Source: an uncultured Dyadobacter sp. (GTDB lineage: Bacteria; Bacteroidota; Bacteroidia; Cytophagales; Spirosomataceae). Taken from it: a DNA stretch of 64,000 nt. Where the stretch lies: positions 248,001-312,000 of the forward strand of contig NZ_CAMLSE010000004.1 of NCBI RefSeq assembly GCF_946482605.1, read 5' to 3'. The first letter of the stretch is position 1; every line of letters begins with the position of its first letter. The notes under the pieces were generated by a model that searched no databases, had not been told where the DNA came from, and saw only the letters and a list, made by a program, of their open reading frames with translations. Positions 15,988 to 24,351 of this stretch are shown one piece after another. The translations under genes and the position numbers were made by a program.

Positions 15988-18900
15988 ATGAAGAAAAATT
16001 TAATACTTATTTTCCTCCTGTACAGTGTTTTACAGGCGTATTCATCCCTGGCACAAAACGTTAATGTAACCGGAAAAGTAACTTCCAAAGCGGACGGCGA
16101 AGCATTGCCGGGCGTTACGATCCTCGTTAAGGGTACTTCCAAAGGCACGGCTACCAATGTCGATGGCAATTATTCCATTGAAACAGAGCCGGGTTCCATC
16201 TTGAAATTTTCGTTTATCGGTTTAAAATCTATTGAATTACCTGTCCCGCAGAACGGTAGCCTCGACGTGCAGCTTGAAAGCGATGAAACGATTTTGCAGG
16301 AAGTCGTGGTAACCGCATTGGGCATTGCCAAAGAGAAGAAATCGCTCGGCTATGCGGTTCAGGAATTGCAGACCAAAGATGTGGCGGAGGCGCGTGAAGG
16401 GAACCTGGTGAATGCATTATCGGGCAAGATCGCCGGTGTGAATATTACTAACAGTCAGGGCGGAATGGGTTCGTCGCGGATCGTGATCCGGGGGGAAACA
16501 TCCATTGCGGGTAACAACCAGCCGCTGTTTGTAGTAGACGGCATTCCGGTCGATAACTCACAGCTCGGTGCGGGTGCGAATGGCTCACGCGACTTTGCGA
16601 ATGCGATCGCCGACATCAATCCCAACGATATTGAATCCATCAGCGTGCTGAAAGGTCCTAATGCCGCAGCACTTTACGGCTCCCGGGCATCCAACGGGGT
16701 CATCCTGATTAAGACCAAGAGCGGAAAGTCGGGCCAGAAAGGGCTGGGTGTGAACCTGAACTTCGGGTATTCTTCCGAAAAATTGCTGGTGCTGCCAGAC
16801 TACCAGAACGTATTCGGGCAGGGCACGGGCGGCGCATTCTCGTACGTGAATGGTAAAGGCGGCGGTGTCAATGATGCCACAGACGAGAGCTGGGGGCCGA
16901 GAATGGATGGCCGGCTGATCCCTCAATTCTTTTCCAATGGCGAAGCGGTACCGTTCGTGGCACATCCTGACAATGTCAAAAATTTCTTCGAAACCGGGCA
17001 TACCCGCACCACCGGCGTGTCGGTGTCGGGTTCCAATGAAAAACTGGATTATCGTTTTTCCTTCAACAACAGCAAGCAGACGGGCGTGATCCCGAACACG
17101 GATATTTCCAAGAATTCATTTGGTGTTAACACTACTTATCGCATCAATGATAAACTCACGCTCTCGACGAGTGCGAACTTTGCCCGTAGCAGCTCCGATA
17201 ATTTGCCGGGGACCTCGGGAAGAGGAAGCAGTGTTATGCTGCAATTCCTTTGGTTCGGAAGGCAGGTGGATACCGAATTGCTGAAAGACTATAACAAAGG
17301 TGGCTTCGATTATAACTGGAACCACAGCTATTACAGCAATCCATATCTGTTGCAGTATGAAAACACTGCCCAGCAGCGCCGGGACCGCTTTTTTGGAAAT
17401 GTTAATCTTTCCTATAAAATCTCCGACTGGCTTACCGCCAACGTTCGTACGGGTAACGACTATTACAACGACAAGCGCAAGTTCCGCGTCGCTTACGGCA
17501 CCAACGGAACACCGTTCGGGTCTTATACCGAGGACAGCTACATCGTGAATGAGAACAACACCGACTTCAACTTCAATTTTAAGAAAGCACTCAGTGACGA
17601 TTTCGATCTCGACTGGCTCGTGGGCGGTAACCTGCGCAGCAATTTCAACGAACAGAACTACCAGCAGGCACCTAAGCTCGCCGTGGCGAACCTTTACACG
17701 CTGAACAACTCCCGCGACCCGCTGGTATCCTATAATGTGCTTCGTAAGCAGAAGGTGTACAGTGCATTCAGCTCCGCGCAACTGGGCTTCCGGAATTATG
17801 CATTTCTGAACCTGACAGCGCGTAACGACTGGTCATCAACATTGCCACAGGGCGGTAATTCCTATTTTTATCCCTCCATCAACGCGAGTTTGGTGCTGAC
17901 GGATGCATTTGATATCAAAAGCAATGTGCTGACCTATGCCAAATTGCGCGGAGGTTGGGCTGAGGTTGGGAAGGATACAGACCCTTATCAGCTCATCAAT
18001 ACCTATCCATTCAACCAGCCGTTCGGCAGCGCCCCGTTGCTTACGGTTTCGGACGTATTGCTGAGTGCCGATCTGAAACCTGAGATCACACGGTCAACCG
18101 AAGTAGGTGCGGATGTAGCACTGTTCCGTAACCGGGTAAGACTGGATGTAAGTTATTACAACACCGATAGTTATAACCAGATCTTGCGGGCCGACGTAAG
18201 TCCGGCGACCGGCTACAAGCAAAAGCTCCTGAATGCAGGCCATATCAACAACCGGGGTGTCGAGGCGATGCTGAATGTGAAGGCCATTGAAACCACGTCC
18301 AGTTTCCGCTGGGACGTAGGGATCAATTTTTCGAGAAACCGCAGTAAGGTGGTTGAACTGGATGATGAAGGCTTCCTGAATGATTACAAACTGGGTACCA
18401 ATGGTGTAACCGTATATGCGAGCAAGGGTCTGGGCTACGGCGCATTGTTCGGCTCTGCATTTGCCCGGAATGAAGCCGGCGAGCAGATCATCGGCGCGAA
18501 CGGTATTCCCACGAAGGACCCAAGCCTGAAAGTGCTGGGACATTACACACCGAAATGGATGGGTGGTGTTACCAACTCGTTCTCGTTCAAAGGATTCAAC
18601 CTGAGTGTGCTCATCGATACCAAGCAGGGCGGCTCCATTTACTCCGCTACCAATGCAACCGGGCGTTATACCGGTGTGTTGGCGCAGACGTTGCAGGGCC
18701 GTGATGCCGAGCATGGCGGGCTGACCTACTATTACCCCGGTAACAACAAATCGGGAGTGGCTGTGCAGGTCGCGAACGGGGCGGCGGCACCTTCCGGCGC
18801 GATTGTGTACGACGACGGTATCATTGCGAAAGGCGTAACAGCCGATGGTAAACCTAATGCGACCATTATTCCGGCAGAACGCTATTATAAAGGTGTGTAC

Positions 18901-19185
18901 AGCAACAGTGCGGGTATCAACGAAGCCAGCGTTTTCGACGCTTCTTTTATCAAGTTAAGGGAGGTCAAATTCGGCTATGCATTCCCGCAGGCATTAATCT
19001 CCAAATACAAAATGCAAAGCCTGACCCTGTCATTTTACGGCAGAAACCTTGCATTCCTGCAAAAGAAAGCGGACAATATCGATCCGGAAACGGCATTCAG
19101 CACCGCCAACACCGGACAGGGGCTAGAATCATTGCAGCTTCCGACTACCGCTTCTTACGGGTTTAATCTTTCCATAGGCTTTTAA
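15988..19185 (+). CDS. SusC/RagA-family TonB-dependent outer-membrane transporter
   Basis: A 1,065-residue outer-membrane protein. The signal peptide is residues 1-22. A carboxypeptidase-regulatory-like domain follows (GKVTSKADGEALPGVTILVKG, about 29-110), then a plug domain (VVVTALGIAKEKKSLGY, with LVNALSGKIAGV and IRGETSI motifs) and a 22-strand barrel ending in an aromatic C-terminal YGFNLSIGF. It imports a bulky or oligomeric substrate with energy from TonB/ExbBD, which are not in the window. It pairs with the SusD-like lipoprotein that starts 15 bp downstream. The 115 bp before it is AT-rich and could hold a second promoter, so its dependence on the SAM-type leader is probable rather than certain. 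Confidence 0.95.
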   Translation: MKKNLILIFLLYSVLQAYSSLAQNVNVTGKVTSKADGEALPGVTILVKGTSKGTATNVDGNYSIETEPGSILKFSFIGLKSIELPVPQNGSLDVQLESDETILQEVVVTALGIAKEKKSLGYAVQELQTKDVAEAREGNLVNALSGKIAGVNITNSQGGMGSSRIVIRGETSIAGNNQPLFVVDGIPVDNSQLGAGANGSRDFANAIADINPNDIESISVLKGPNAAALYGSRASNGVILIKTKSGKSGQKGLGVNLNFGYSSEKLLVLPDYQNVFGQGTGGAFSYVNGKGGGVNDATDESWGPRMDGRLIPQFFSNGEAVPFVAHPDNVKNFFETGHTRTTGVSVSGSNEKLDYRFSFNNSKQTGVIPNTDISKNSFGVNTTYRINDKLTLSTSANFARSSSDNLPGTSGRGSSVMLQFLWFGRQVDTELLKDYNKGGFDYNWNHSYYSNPYLLQYENTAQQRRDRFFGNVNLSYKISDWLTANVRTGNDYYNDKRKFRVAYGTNGTPFGSYTEDSYIVNENNTDFNFNFKKALSDDFDLDWLVGGNLRSNFNEQNYQQAPKLAVANLYTLNNSRDPLVSYNVLRKQKVYSAFSSAQLGFRNYAFLNLTARNDWSSTLPQGGNSYFYPSINASLVLTDAFDIKSNVLTYAKLRGGWAEVGKDTDPYQLINTYPFNQPFGSAPLLTVSDVLLSADLKPEITRSTEVGADVALFRNRVRLDVSYYNTDSYNQILRADVSPATGYKQKLLNAGHINNRGVEAMLNVKAIETTSSFRWDVGINFSRNRSKVVELDDEGFLNDYKLGTNGVTVYASKGLGYGALFGSAFARNEAGEQIIGANGIPTKDPSLKVLGHYTPKWMGGVTNSFSFKGFNLSVLIDTKQGGSIYSATNATGRYTGVLAQTLQGRDAEHGGLTYYYPGNNKSGVAVQVANGAAAPSGAIVYDDGIIAKGVTADGKPNATIIPAERYYKGVYSNSAGINEASVFDASFIKLREVKFGYAFPQALISKYKMQSLTLSFYGRNLAFLQKKADNIDPETAFSTANTGQGLESLQLPTTASYGFNLSIGF

Positions 19186-19199
19186 AATTGACCAACACC

Positions 19200-20642
19200 A
19201 TGTTTAAAAATATTATATCAAAAGGAATTGTGATTGCTGCTGCCGGCTTGCTGCTGACCGCTTGCCAGGATGAGCTTGAAAAGACAAACCAGAACCCCAA
19301 CGAGGCGATCGACGCGCAGCCGGATTACCTGCTGGCCAATGCGATCAAGTCCACAGCGGACATTACCCTGGGTTCGGATGCGTCGATGGAAACGACTACG
19401 CTGTTTATTCAGCACTGGGCGAAAATTCAGTACACCGATCCTGATAAATACACTGTAAGCATCACCAACGTGCAGAATGTCTGGACGAACCTGTACTCGC
19501 AGGGATTGACGGACTTTGCCGCGGTGATCAAAATCGGAGAGAAGACAGGTAATGTGAATTACCAGGCCGTGGGATTGATCCTGAAATCGTGGTCGTTCCA
19601 GTTGCTGACTGACTTGTACGGCAACATTCCTTACAGCGAGGCATTGAAACTGGAAACCGTCCTGACGCCGAAATACGACGATCAGAAGGATGTATACATC
19701 GGATTGTTGAATGACCTGAAAAGGGCATCCGACCTGATCGATCCGGCGGGCAATCCGATCAGCGGGGACCTGGTGTATAATGGTAATCTTAACAAATGGA
19801 AGAAGTTCGCGAACTCGCTGCGCCTGCGCATCGCATTGCGCATTGCGGATAAGGATCCCGTGACAGCGAAGGCCGTTGTGGCGGAACTTGCTGCCAACAG
19901 GAGCGCTTTGATTGCCTCGAATGACGAGATTGCACAGCTGGTGTACCTCGCTTCTCCTAACCAGAATCCCGTGGCCCGTGACCGTGAAACCCGCGATGAT
20001 TACCGTGTCAGCAAGTCGGTGATCGATCAATTACAGGAGCTGAAAGACCCGCGTCTTGCGGTTTTTGCCAACAAAACCGTCGATACCACTCCGACGGGTT
20101 ACATTGGCGTAACGAACGGGCTACCGGCGGATTCGGCAGCGAAACTGGGTTTTACCAAAACGTCCAAGCTCGGCGATTACTTTACAGCAGCAGCTTCGCC
20201 AGCCGTTTTTCTGAACTATTCCGAAGTGCTTTTCAACCTCGCGGAAGCAGCGCAGCGTGGTTTTATTTCCGACAATGCTGCCGAACTTTACAAAGCAGCC
20301 GTGACCGCATCGTTACAGCAGTTTAAAGTGAGCAATGCCGACATTGCCGCCTATCTGGCTCAGCCTTCGGTCACTTACAACGCCGCAAACTATAAGAAAT
20401 CGATCGGAGATCAGAAGTGGCTGGCGTTGTTCAGTCAGGGGCTGGAAGCCTTTGCGGAATGGCGCAGGCTGGATTATCCGCAGCTGAAACCGGCCTACGC
20501 GGGTGTTTTGAATGGGAAGATTCCTTCCAGACTAACCTACCCGACAGGTGAGCAGGCATTGAATGCGGCCAATTACAAAGCGGCAGTCACAGCGCAGGGA
20601 GAAGACAGGCTGACAACCAAACTCTGGTTCGACGCATTCTAA
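19200..20642 (+). CDS. SusD/RagB-family outer-membrane lipoprotein
   Basis: A 480-residue SusD-like protein; the ATG at 19200 is preferred to a TTG at 19188. A lipoprotein signal ends at LLTAC with C22 as the lipidated residue. TPR-like helices carry the typical start (DELEKTNQNPNEA), LLTDLYGNIPYSEAL, and a C-terminal AFAEWRRLDYPQL. It resembles the SusD-like_2 branch more than starch-type SusD. SusD proteins sit as a lid on SusC and capture the ligand. There are no glycan-degrading enzymes next to this pair; the companion genes are sulfur enzymes, which argues for a non-glycan ligand. Confidence 0.93.
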   Translation: MFKNIISKGIVIAAAGLLLTACQDELEKTNQNPNEAIDAQPDYLLANAIKSTADITLGSDASMETTTLFIQHWAKIQYTDPDKYTVSITNVQNVWTNLYSQGLTDFAAVIKIGEKTGNVNYQAVGLILKSWSFQLLTDLYGNIPYSEALKLETVLTPKYDDQKDVYIGLLNDLKRASDLIDPAGNPISGDLVYNGNLNKWKKFANSLRLRIALRIADKDPVTAKAVVAELAANRSALIASNDEIAQLVYLASPNQNPVARDRETRDDYRVSKSVIDQLQELKDPRLAVFANKTVDTTPTGYIGVTNGLPADSAAKLGFTKTSKLGDYFTAAASPAVFLNYSEVLFNLAEAAQRGFISDNAAELYKAAVTASLQQFKVSNADIAAYLAQPSVTYNAANYKKSIGDQKWLALFSQGLEAFAEWRRLDYPQLKPAYAGVLNGKIPSRLTYPTGEQALNAANYKAAVTAQGEDRLTTKLWFDAF

Positions 20643-20705
20643 TTTTAACAAAATTTAATGTACTGAAATGGCACCAAACAGTGCCGGAATAGCGTAACAC
20701 TAATA

Positions 20706-20828
20706 GGACTTCGGCTTTCGGCTGTCGGCTATCATACTTTGGCCGTCGGCTTTCATACTTCGGCTGTCAGGCACTTTTTTCGGATTCAATGCCGATGGCC
20801 GACTGCCGATAGCCGACTGCCGAAGTCC
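20706..20828. repeat. Heptamer (GCCGANN) inverted-arm repeat, copy 1
   Basis: The left arm runs from GGACTTCGGCTTTCGG (20706) through degenerate GGCTNTC heptamers; the right arm is the complement, ending CCGAAGTCC at 20828. The two arms can pair over most of their length, giving a long imperfect hairpin. It fills the gap between the susD-like gene and the next + strand gene. The same family recurs at 30519-30700 and 60384-60446. Confidence 0.75.
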
Positions 20829-20859
20829 ATTCTCAACAAACCATTTAAACTTCAACACA

Positions 20860-21111
20860 ATGAGCAAAACCTTTTTCCTCCGGATTATTTACCGGAATGC
20901 CGTGAGCCTGCACAAAATCACTTCGAGTGTAGAATCAGTGAAAGGCGCGAAGATCAAACACCTGAATTTTATCAGCAAGGGCCGGAGTTTTGTGGGCGTG
21001 ATCGCTTTCGAGGCGTCACAGCTGATCGATTTTGAAAAAATCATGGTGCTGATCCGCCGCAACCGCGACATTTCGGAAGTGGAAAGAATTATGGATGCTT
21101 CTCTGTGTTGA
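20860..21111 (+). CDS. Small protein, possible ACT-like fold
   Basis: An 83-residue protein without signal peptide. The order of predicted elements (strand FFLRIIYR, helix NAVSLHKITSSVES, two strands around KHLNFISKGRSFVGVIAFE, helix LIDFEKIMVLIRRN, strand SEVERIMDA) fits the beta-alpha-beta-beta-alpha-beta pattern of ACT domains, small-molecule sensors that bind amino acids. The ending VERIMDA resembles the end of ACT domains in acetolactate synthase regulatory subunits. No firm family assignment is possible. It lies alone between the heptamer repeat and a convergent gene. Confidence 0.55.
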   Translation: MSKTFFLRIIYRNAVSLHKITSSVESVKGAKIKHLNFISKGRSFVGVIAFEASQLIDFEKIMVLIRRNRDISEVERIMDASLC

Positions 21112-21120
21112 TGCACGTGA

Positions 21121-21651
21121 TCAGAATGTGATCCCAAACTGAAATCCTATTGTGACGGAAGCCGGGTGCCCGTTCCCGAAGCGGAATGGCACCGGTACCG
21201 CTACAAAGTAGCCGCTGTTCTTATTTTTCTTCACGATCTTGTTCAAAACCGGCGTGAATCCGTATCGTCCCGCCGTTTCGAATGCGGCCCTTCCCGCGAA
21301 TGTGAGCCCCGGTGCCAGTGTGACCAATACGCCCGGATGGAACAGGAAGTTGGCCATCTTGCTCGTCCCTTTTTCAGCCCTGATCAACGGTACAAATTCA
21401 GCCGAGAAACCGATTTTCGGACTTTTCCAGATGTTGATGCCCGTCGGTAGTCCCACTACATAATAGCTGTCGAAGTTGGTGGTGGTGCCCTCATTACTGA
21501 ATGTTACGATCGGGTGTAAAATGCCTACATAACCGGCCGTACGAGGGTAAACGGGCGCAGCCTGTTGCTGTTGGGCGAATGCAACGGTAACAGAAAGGCA
21601 CACCAGGAAGCAGTTTACAAGAAGGGGTTTTAAAGAAAGAAAACGGAGCAT
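21121..21651 (-). CDS. Exported hypothetical protein (small beta-barrel-like)
   Basis: A 176-residue protein from the ATG at 21651, which begins a signal peptide (MLRFLSLKPLLVNC to VAFAQ); an upstream start at 21699 would only add a charged leader. The mature part alternates hydrophobic and polar residues (SYYVVGLPTGINIW, IGFSAEFVPLIR) and ends SVTIGFQFGITF, an aromatic-terminated strand typical of outer-membrane beta-barrels. Function unknown. It is transcribed away from the ChrB-AraC gene and converges on the small gene at 20860. Confidence 0.7.
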   Translation of the reverse strand: MLRFLSLKPLLVNCFLVCLSVTVAFAQQQQAAPVYPRTAGYVGILHPIVTFSNEGTTTNFDSYYVVGLPTGINIWKSPKIGFSAEFVPLIRAEKGTSKMANFLFHPGVLVTLAPGLTFAGRAAFETAGRYGFTPVLNKIVKKNKNSGYFVAVPVPFRFGNGHPASVTIGFQFGITF

Positions 21652-21735
21652 AGAGATTGATTTTAGAATTGGAGCACATTCGGCTCTTCTGATTTGCAAT
21701 TCTAAAAACTAATGCGCCCGCAGGATAGAACGGTT

Positions 21736-22599
21736 TTAACGTTTTGTATTTCCTTTACTTTTTCGCAAAGATTTTCTGTATTCCAAAGGCGTTTGACTGG
21801 TTTGCGCTTTGAAAACCCGGTTGAAATGGCTTTGGTCCGAAAAGCCGGTCAGGTAGGCGATTTCCGCGAGGGTATTGTCCGACGATTCCAGCAACTGAAC
21901 GGCCTTTTCGATCCGCAATTTCCGGATGTACTCGCCGAATGAGAGGTCGTCAAAATACCTGGAAAACTCGCGGGACAAATACGCCGGGTTCACATCGAGC
22001 TCGTCGGAAGCGATTTTCAGGGTCAGGTTGAGATTGGTATCAATATGGTCCTGGATCATGTCTTTGAGGTCTACGGTCCAGGCCGGCACCTTCGTCTTCT
22101 TTTCTCCTTTCCGGTTAATGTAGGTTTTGTAAATCTGCAAAAGCAAATGCTCGGTAGGGCTTTGCGTATGTTTTTCCTTCCTTAAATGCGAAGCCCAGCT
22201 GTATAGCGCTTCGTAGATCAGCATTCCTTTTTCCAGCAGTTCCTGGTCATTTTCTATATTATATGCCAGGCCCGCGGAGATGGCCCATAGCCCCGATGAT
22301 TGCAAAGCCAGTGCATGGTCGTCCGTATCGGCACCTCTCACGATGGGCGCCATAATGGTTAATGCGGGGTCTTTCAGCTGGTATTTTTTGATGATGTAAT
22401 CAAACGTGCATTGATCGTCATAATGGGTGAACTCCACGCCGGGAATATCGAAAGGTGTGGCGCCGAGCAATGCTGCCTGGTTCAATACTTCTGACTCGGG
22501 TACATAAATGAACTCCGCCGCCGGATCGACAAAACGCCGGATAAGCCATGGGCTCGCAATGCGGTCAATCTTGGGCCGTTCCCGGGTGATCCATTTCAT
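21736..22599 (-). CDS. ChrB-like domain fused to an AraC-type DNA-binding domain
   Basis: A 287-residue two-domain protein. Residues 1 to about 135 match the ChrB-type chromate-resistance domain (KWITRERPKIDRIASPWLI, then FIYVPESEVL and FDIPGVEFTHYDDQCTFD). Residues about 190-282 form a double helix-turn-helix of the AraC family (LKIASDELDVNPAYLSREF and LAEIAYLTGFSDQSHFNRVFK). The ChrB-like part presumably senses an ion or redox ligand and the AraC part binds DNA. No chromate transporter chrA is nearby, so the regulated gene is not evident; the exported protein downstream and the EamA exporter upstream are on the same strand and are candidates. The fusion is continuous, with no frameshift. 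Confidence 0.85.
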   Translation of the reverse strand: MKWITRERPKIDRIASPWLIRRFVDPAAEFIYVPESEVLNQAALLGATPFDIPGVEFTHYDDQCTFDYIIKKYQLKDPALTIMAPIVRGADTDDHALALQSSGLWAISAGLAYNIENDQELLEKGMLIYEALYSWASHLRKEKHTQSPTEHLLLQIYKTYINRKGEKKTKVPAWTVDLKDMIQDHIDTNLNLTLKIASDELDVNPAYLSREFSRYFDDLSFGEYIRKLRIEKAVQLLESSDNTLAEIAYLTGFSDQSHFNRVFKAQTSQTPLEYRKSLRKSKGNTKR

Positions 22600-22653
22600 G
22601 GAGTAATGTGAAGTTATGTTTCAAATATAATCACCCCGCTATGATGAATGCAA

Positions 22654-22682
22654 AATGCCGCAAACGGAGAGTCTGCGGCATT
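22654..22682 (-). terminator. Terminator after the lrp-eamA unit
   Basis: AATGCCGCA (22654-22662) pairs perfectly with TGCGGCATT (22674-22682); read on the minus strand the stem is followed by TTTTGC. It lies 25 bases after the EamA stop codon. Confidence 0.65.
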
Positions 22683-22706
22683 CGTCTTGAATGTATTTAA
22701 AAGGGA

Positions 22707-23654
22707 TCAGCAGGCGGCGGCCACTTGCTTCGGCTTTCTGTATTTGTGCAGGTTAATCAGCAACACACTGCCCAGGATCACGATCAGGCCGGAAATCTGC
22801 ATGGGCGTAATGGACTCGTGGGCAAAGAAAATACCGAGCAGCACCGCCACGACCGGGTTGACGTACGCGTAAGTACTCACCTTCGTAGCAGGCTGCACTT
22901 TGAGCAGCCATACATAGGCACTAAAACCGGCAATGGAGCCGAAAGCGATCAGATAAGCTGCGGACAGCCAGGCGTCGGTGGGGATGGTAGCCAGGTTTAC
23001 TGTGCTCCATTCACCCGAAAGAAAAGTGCCGGGAATAAATGCAATGCCCGCCGCCAGCATCTGCCAGGTAGAGTTGACGGTAGCAGAGTTGGACACAGAA
23101 TTGTATTTGGAATACAGCGATCCTCCCGCCCATGCCATCGAACCGATCACGACCAGTACCATCGCGAACAGGTCGCGGCCGCTGTTGAGCGACGACATCG
23201 TCGCCATGATTTTTTCACTAAACAACAAAACCACGCCTGCAAAACCGATCAGCAATCCTACGATTGTAGACTTATTGCTCAGGTTTTCGGACCACTTGGG
23301 TTTATCGAGCAACACAAACCACAATGGCGACGAGGATACCATAATGGCGACCATCGCGCTTGGAAGGAACTGCTCCACCCAGATCACCACGCCGTTTCCG
23401 ACGAACAACAGCAATAAACCCGTCACGATGGCGGGTTTCATTACTTTCCAGGAAAATACGTTTTCACCTTGCATGACGCTCCATCCCAGCATCAGTAAGC
23501 CGGCGACGATAAAGCGAAATGCACCCAGAAAAAACGGCGGAAACCCGGCCAATGCCTTTTGGATGAAGAAGTAGGTGGACCCCCAGACAATGTACACAGT
23601 GGCGAATGCGATCACCACCATGAGTGTGGACGGAGCTTTTGTTGATGTTTGCAT
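22707..23654 (-). CDS. EamA-family (DMT) transporter
   Basis: A 315-residue inner-membrane protein with ten predicted hydrophobic helices in two homologous EamA halves (first half with IVWGSTYFFIQKALAGFPP; second half with SMAWAGGSLYSKY). The family exports amino acids, metabolites or drugs. It begins 7 bp after an Lrp/AsnC-type regulator on the same strand, so the two are co-transcribed. Lrp-linked DMT exporters commonly handle amino acids such as cysteine, threonine or lysine; the specific substrate here cannot be read. Confidence 0.92.
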   Translation of the reverse strand: MQTSTKAPSTLMVVIAFATVYIVWGSTYFFIQKALAGFPPFFLGAFRFIVAGLLMLGWSVMQGENVFSWKVMKPAIVTGLLLLFVGNGVVIWVEQFLPSAMVAIMVSSSPLWFVLLDKPKWSENLSNKSTIVGLLIGFAGVVLLFSEKIMATMSSLNSGRDLFAMVLVVIGSMAWAGGSLYSKYNSVSNSATVNSTWQMLAAGIAFIPGTFLSGEWSTVNLATIPTDAWLSAAYLIAFGSIAGFSAYVWLLKVQPATKVSTYAYVNPVVAVLLGIFFAHESITPMQISGLIVILGSVLLINLHKYRKPKQVAAAC

Positions 23655-23661
23655 GGCGATT

Positions 23662-24141
23662 TCATTTAATTGGTATAACGATTTGTTGCTCTTCCTTGAC
23701 CGTTTCGAGAACGATCGTCGTGCGTGTGGATACGATATTGGGTATTTTGCTGAATTTGTTTCGCATCAGGTCCATCAGAGAAGCCGAGTCTGCCGTCCTG
23801 ACTTTCACCATATAGCAATCGTCGCCCGCAATGTGGTGCACTTCCTGAACTTCGGGAATCTTGGCGAGCTCCTTGGCGGTGTTGTTACTGCCCATTCCCT
23901 CCGACGATTTCATGGAAATGAACGCCAGCAACGTCTGCTGTAAAGCCACCGGGTTGATTCTTGTCGTGTATTTAAGGATCACCTGCTTTTGTTCCAGCTT
24001 CTTGACCCTTTCCAGCACCGCGGAAGGAGCCATTTCGAGCTCACGTGCGAGATCCGCATTCGTCATTCGCGCGTTTTCTTGCATGAGACTGAGAATGCTG
24101 AGGTCGATTTTATCGAGGGTAATGTCTGTTCCGTTTGTCAT
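23662..24141 (-). CDS. Lrp/AsnC-family transcriptional regulator
   Basis: A 159-residue regulator: an N-terminal winged HTH (LDKIDLSILSLMQENARMTNADLARELEMAPSAVL is the standard Lrp opening, here given in parts: LSLMQENARMTNADLAREL and MAPSAVLERVKKLE) and a C-terminal RAM/ligand domain (VHHIAGDDCYMVKVRTAD). Such proteins sense an amino acid and often control a neighbouring exporter. It is the first gene of the unit with EamA. A palindrome in its upstream region (24158-24168) could be its own operator. Confidence 0.93.
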   Translation of the reverse strand: MTNGTDITLDKIDLSILSLMQENARMTNADLARELEMAPSAVLERVKKLEQKQVILKYTTRINPVALQQTLLAFISMKSSEGMGSNNTAKELAKIPEVQEVHHIAGDDCYMVKVRTADSASLMDLMRNKFSKIPNIVSTRTTIVLETVKEEQQIVIPIK

Positions 24142-24157
24142 TCTGTAAAGTTATTGT

Positions 24158-24168
24158 TATTCCGAATA
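24158..24168. promoter_or_regulatory. Possible Lrp-type operator in divergent promoter region
   Basis: TATTCCGAATA is a perfect interrupted palindrome 17 bases before the regulator start, followed by AT-rich copies of the half site (ATATTCAAG, ATATTGAATAT up to about 24202). Lrp-family sites are typically AT-rich and repeated, so autoregulation fits. This is position and pattern only. Confidence 0.3.
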
Positions 24169-24351
24169 ATATTCAAGTTTGTAGCTGTAATATTGAATAT
24201 AGTTCTATCTATACAGGTTCGCTTCGTTAAAAGTTCGATTCTTTGCCGGTTTTGACGCATTTTTTCGTCACAATTAGCCATCGGCAATGAACAGGGCCAA
24301 GCCGGAAATTTTTCATATTTGTAAATCACTGATTTCTAAATCCCTTAGCAC

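Noticed and set aside
20706..20828. CRISPR array
   Set aside because: The short period (7-8 bases), variable unit and absence of unique spacers or cas genes exclude CRISPR here and in the octamer arrays.
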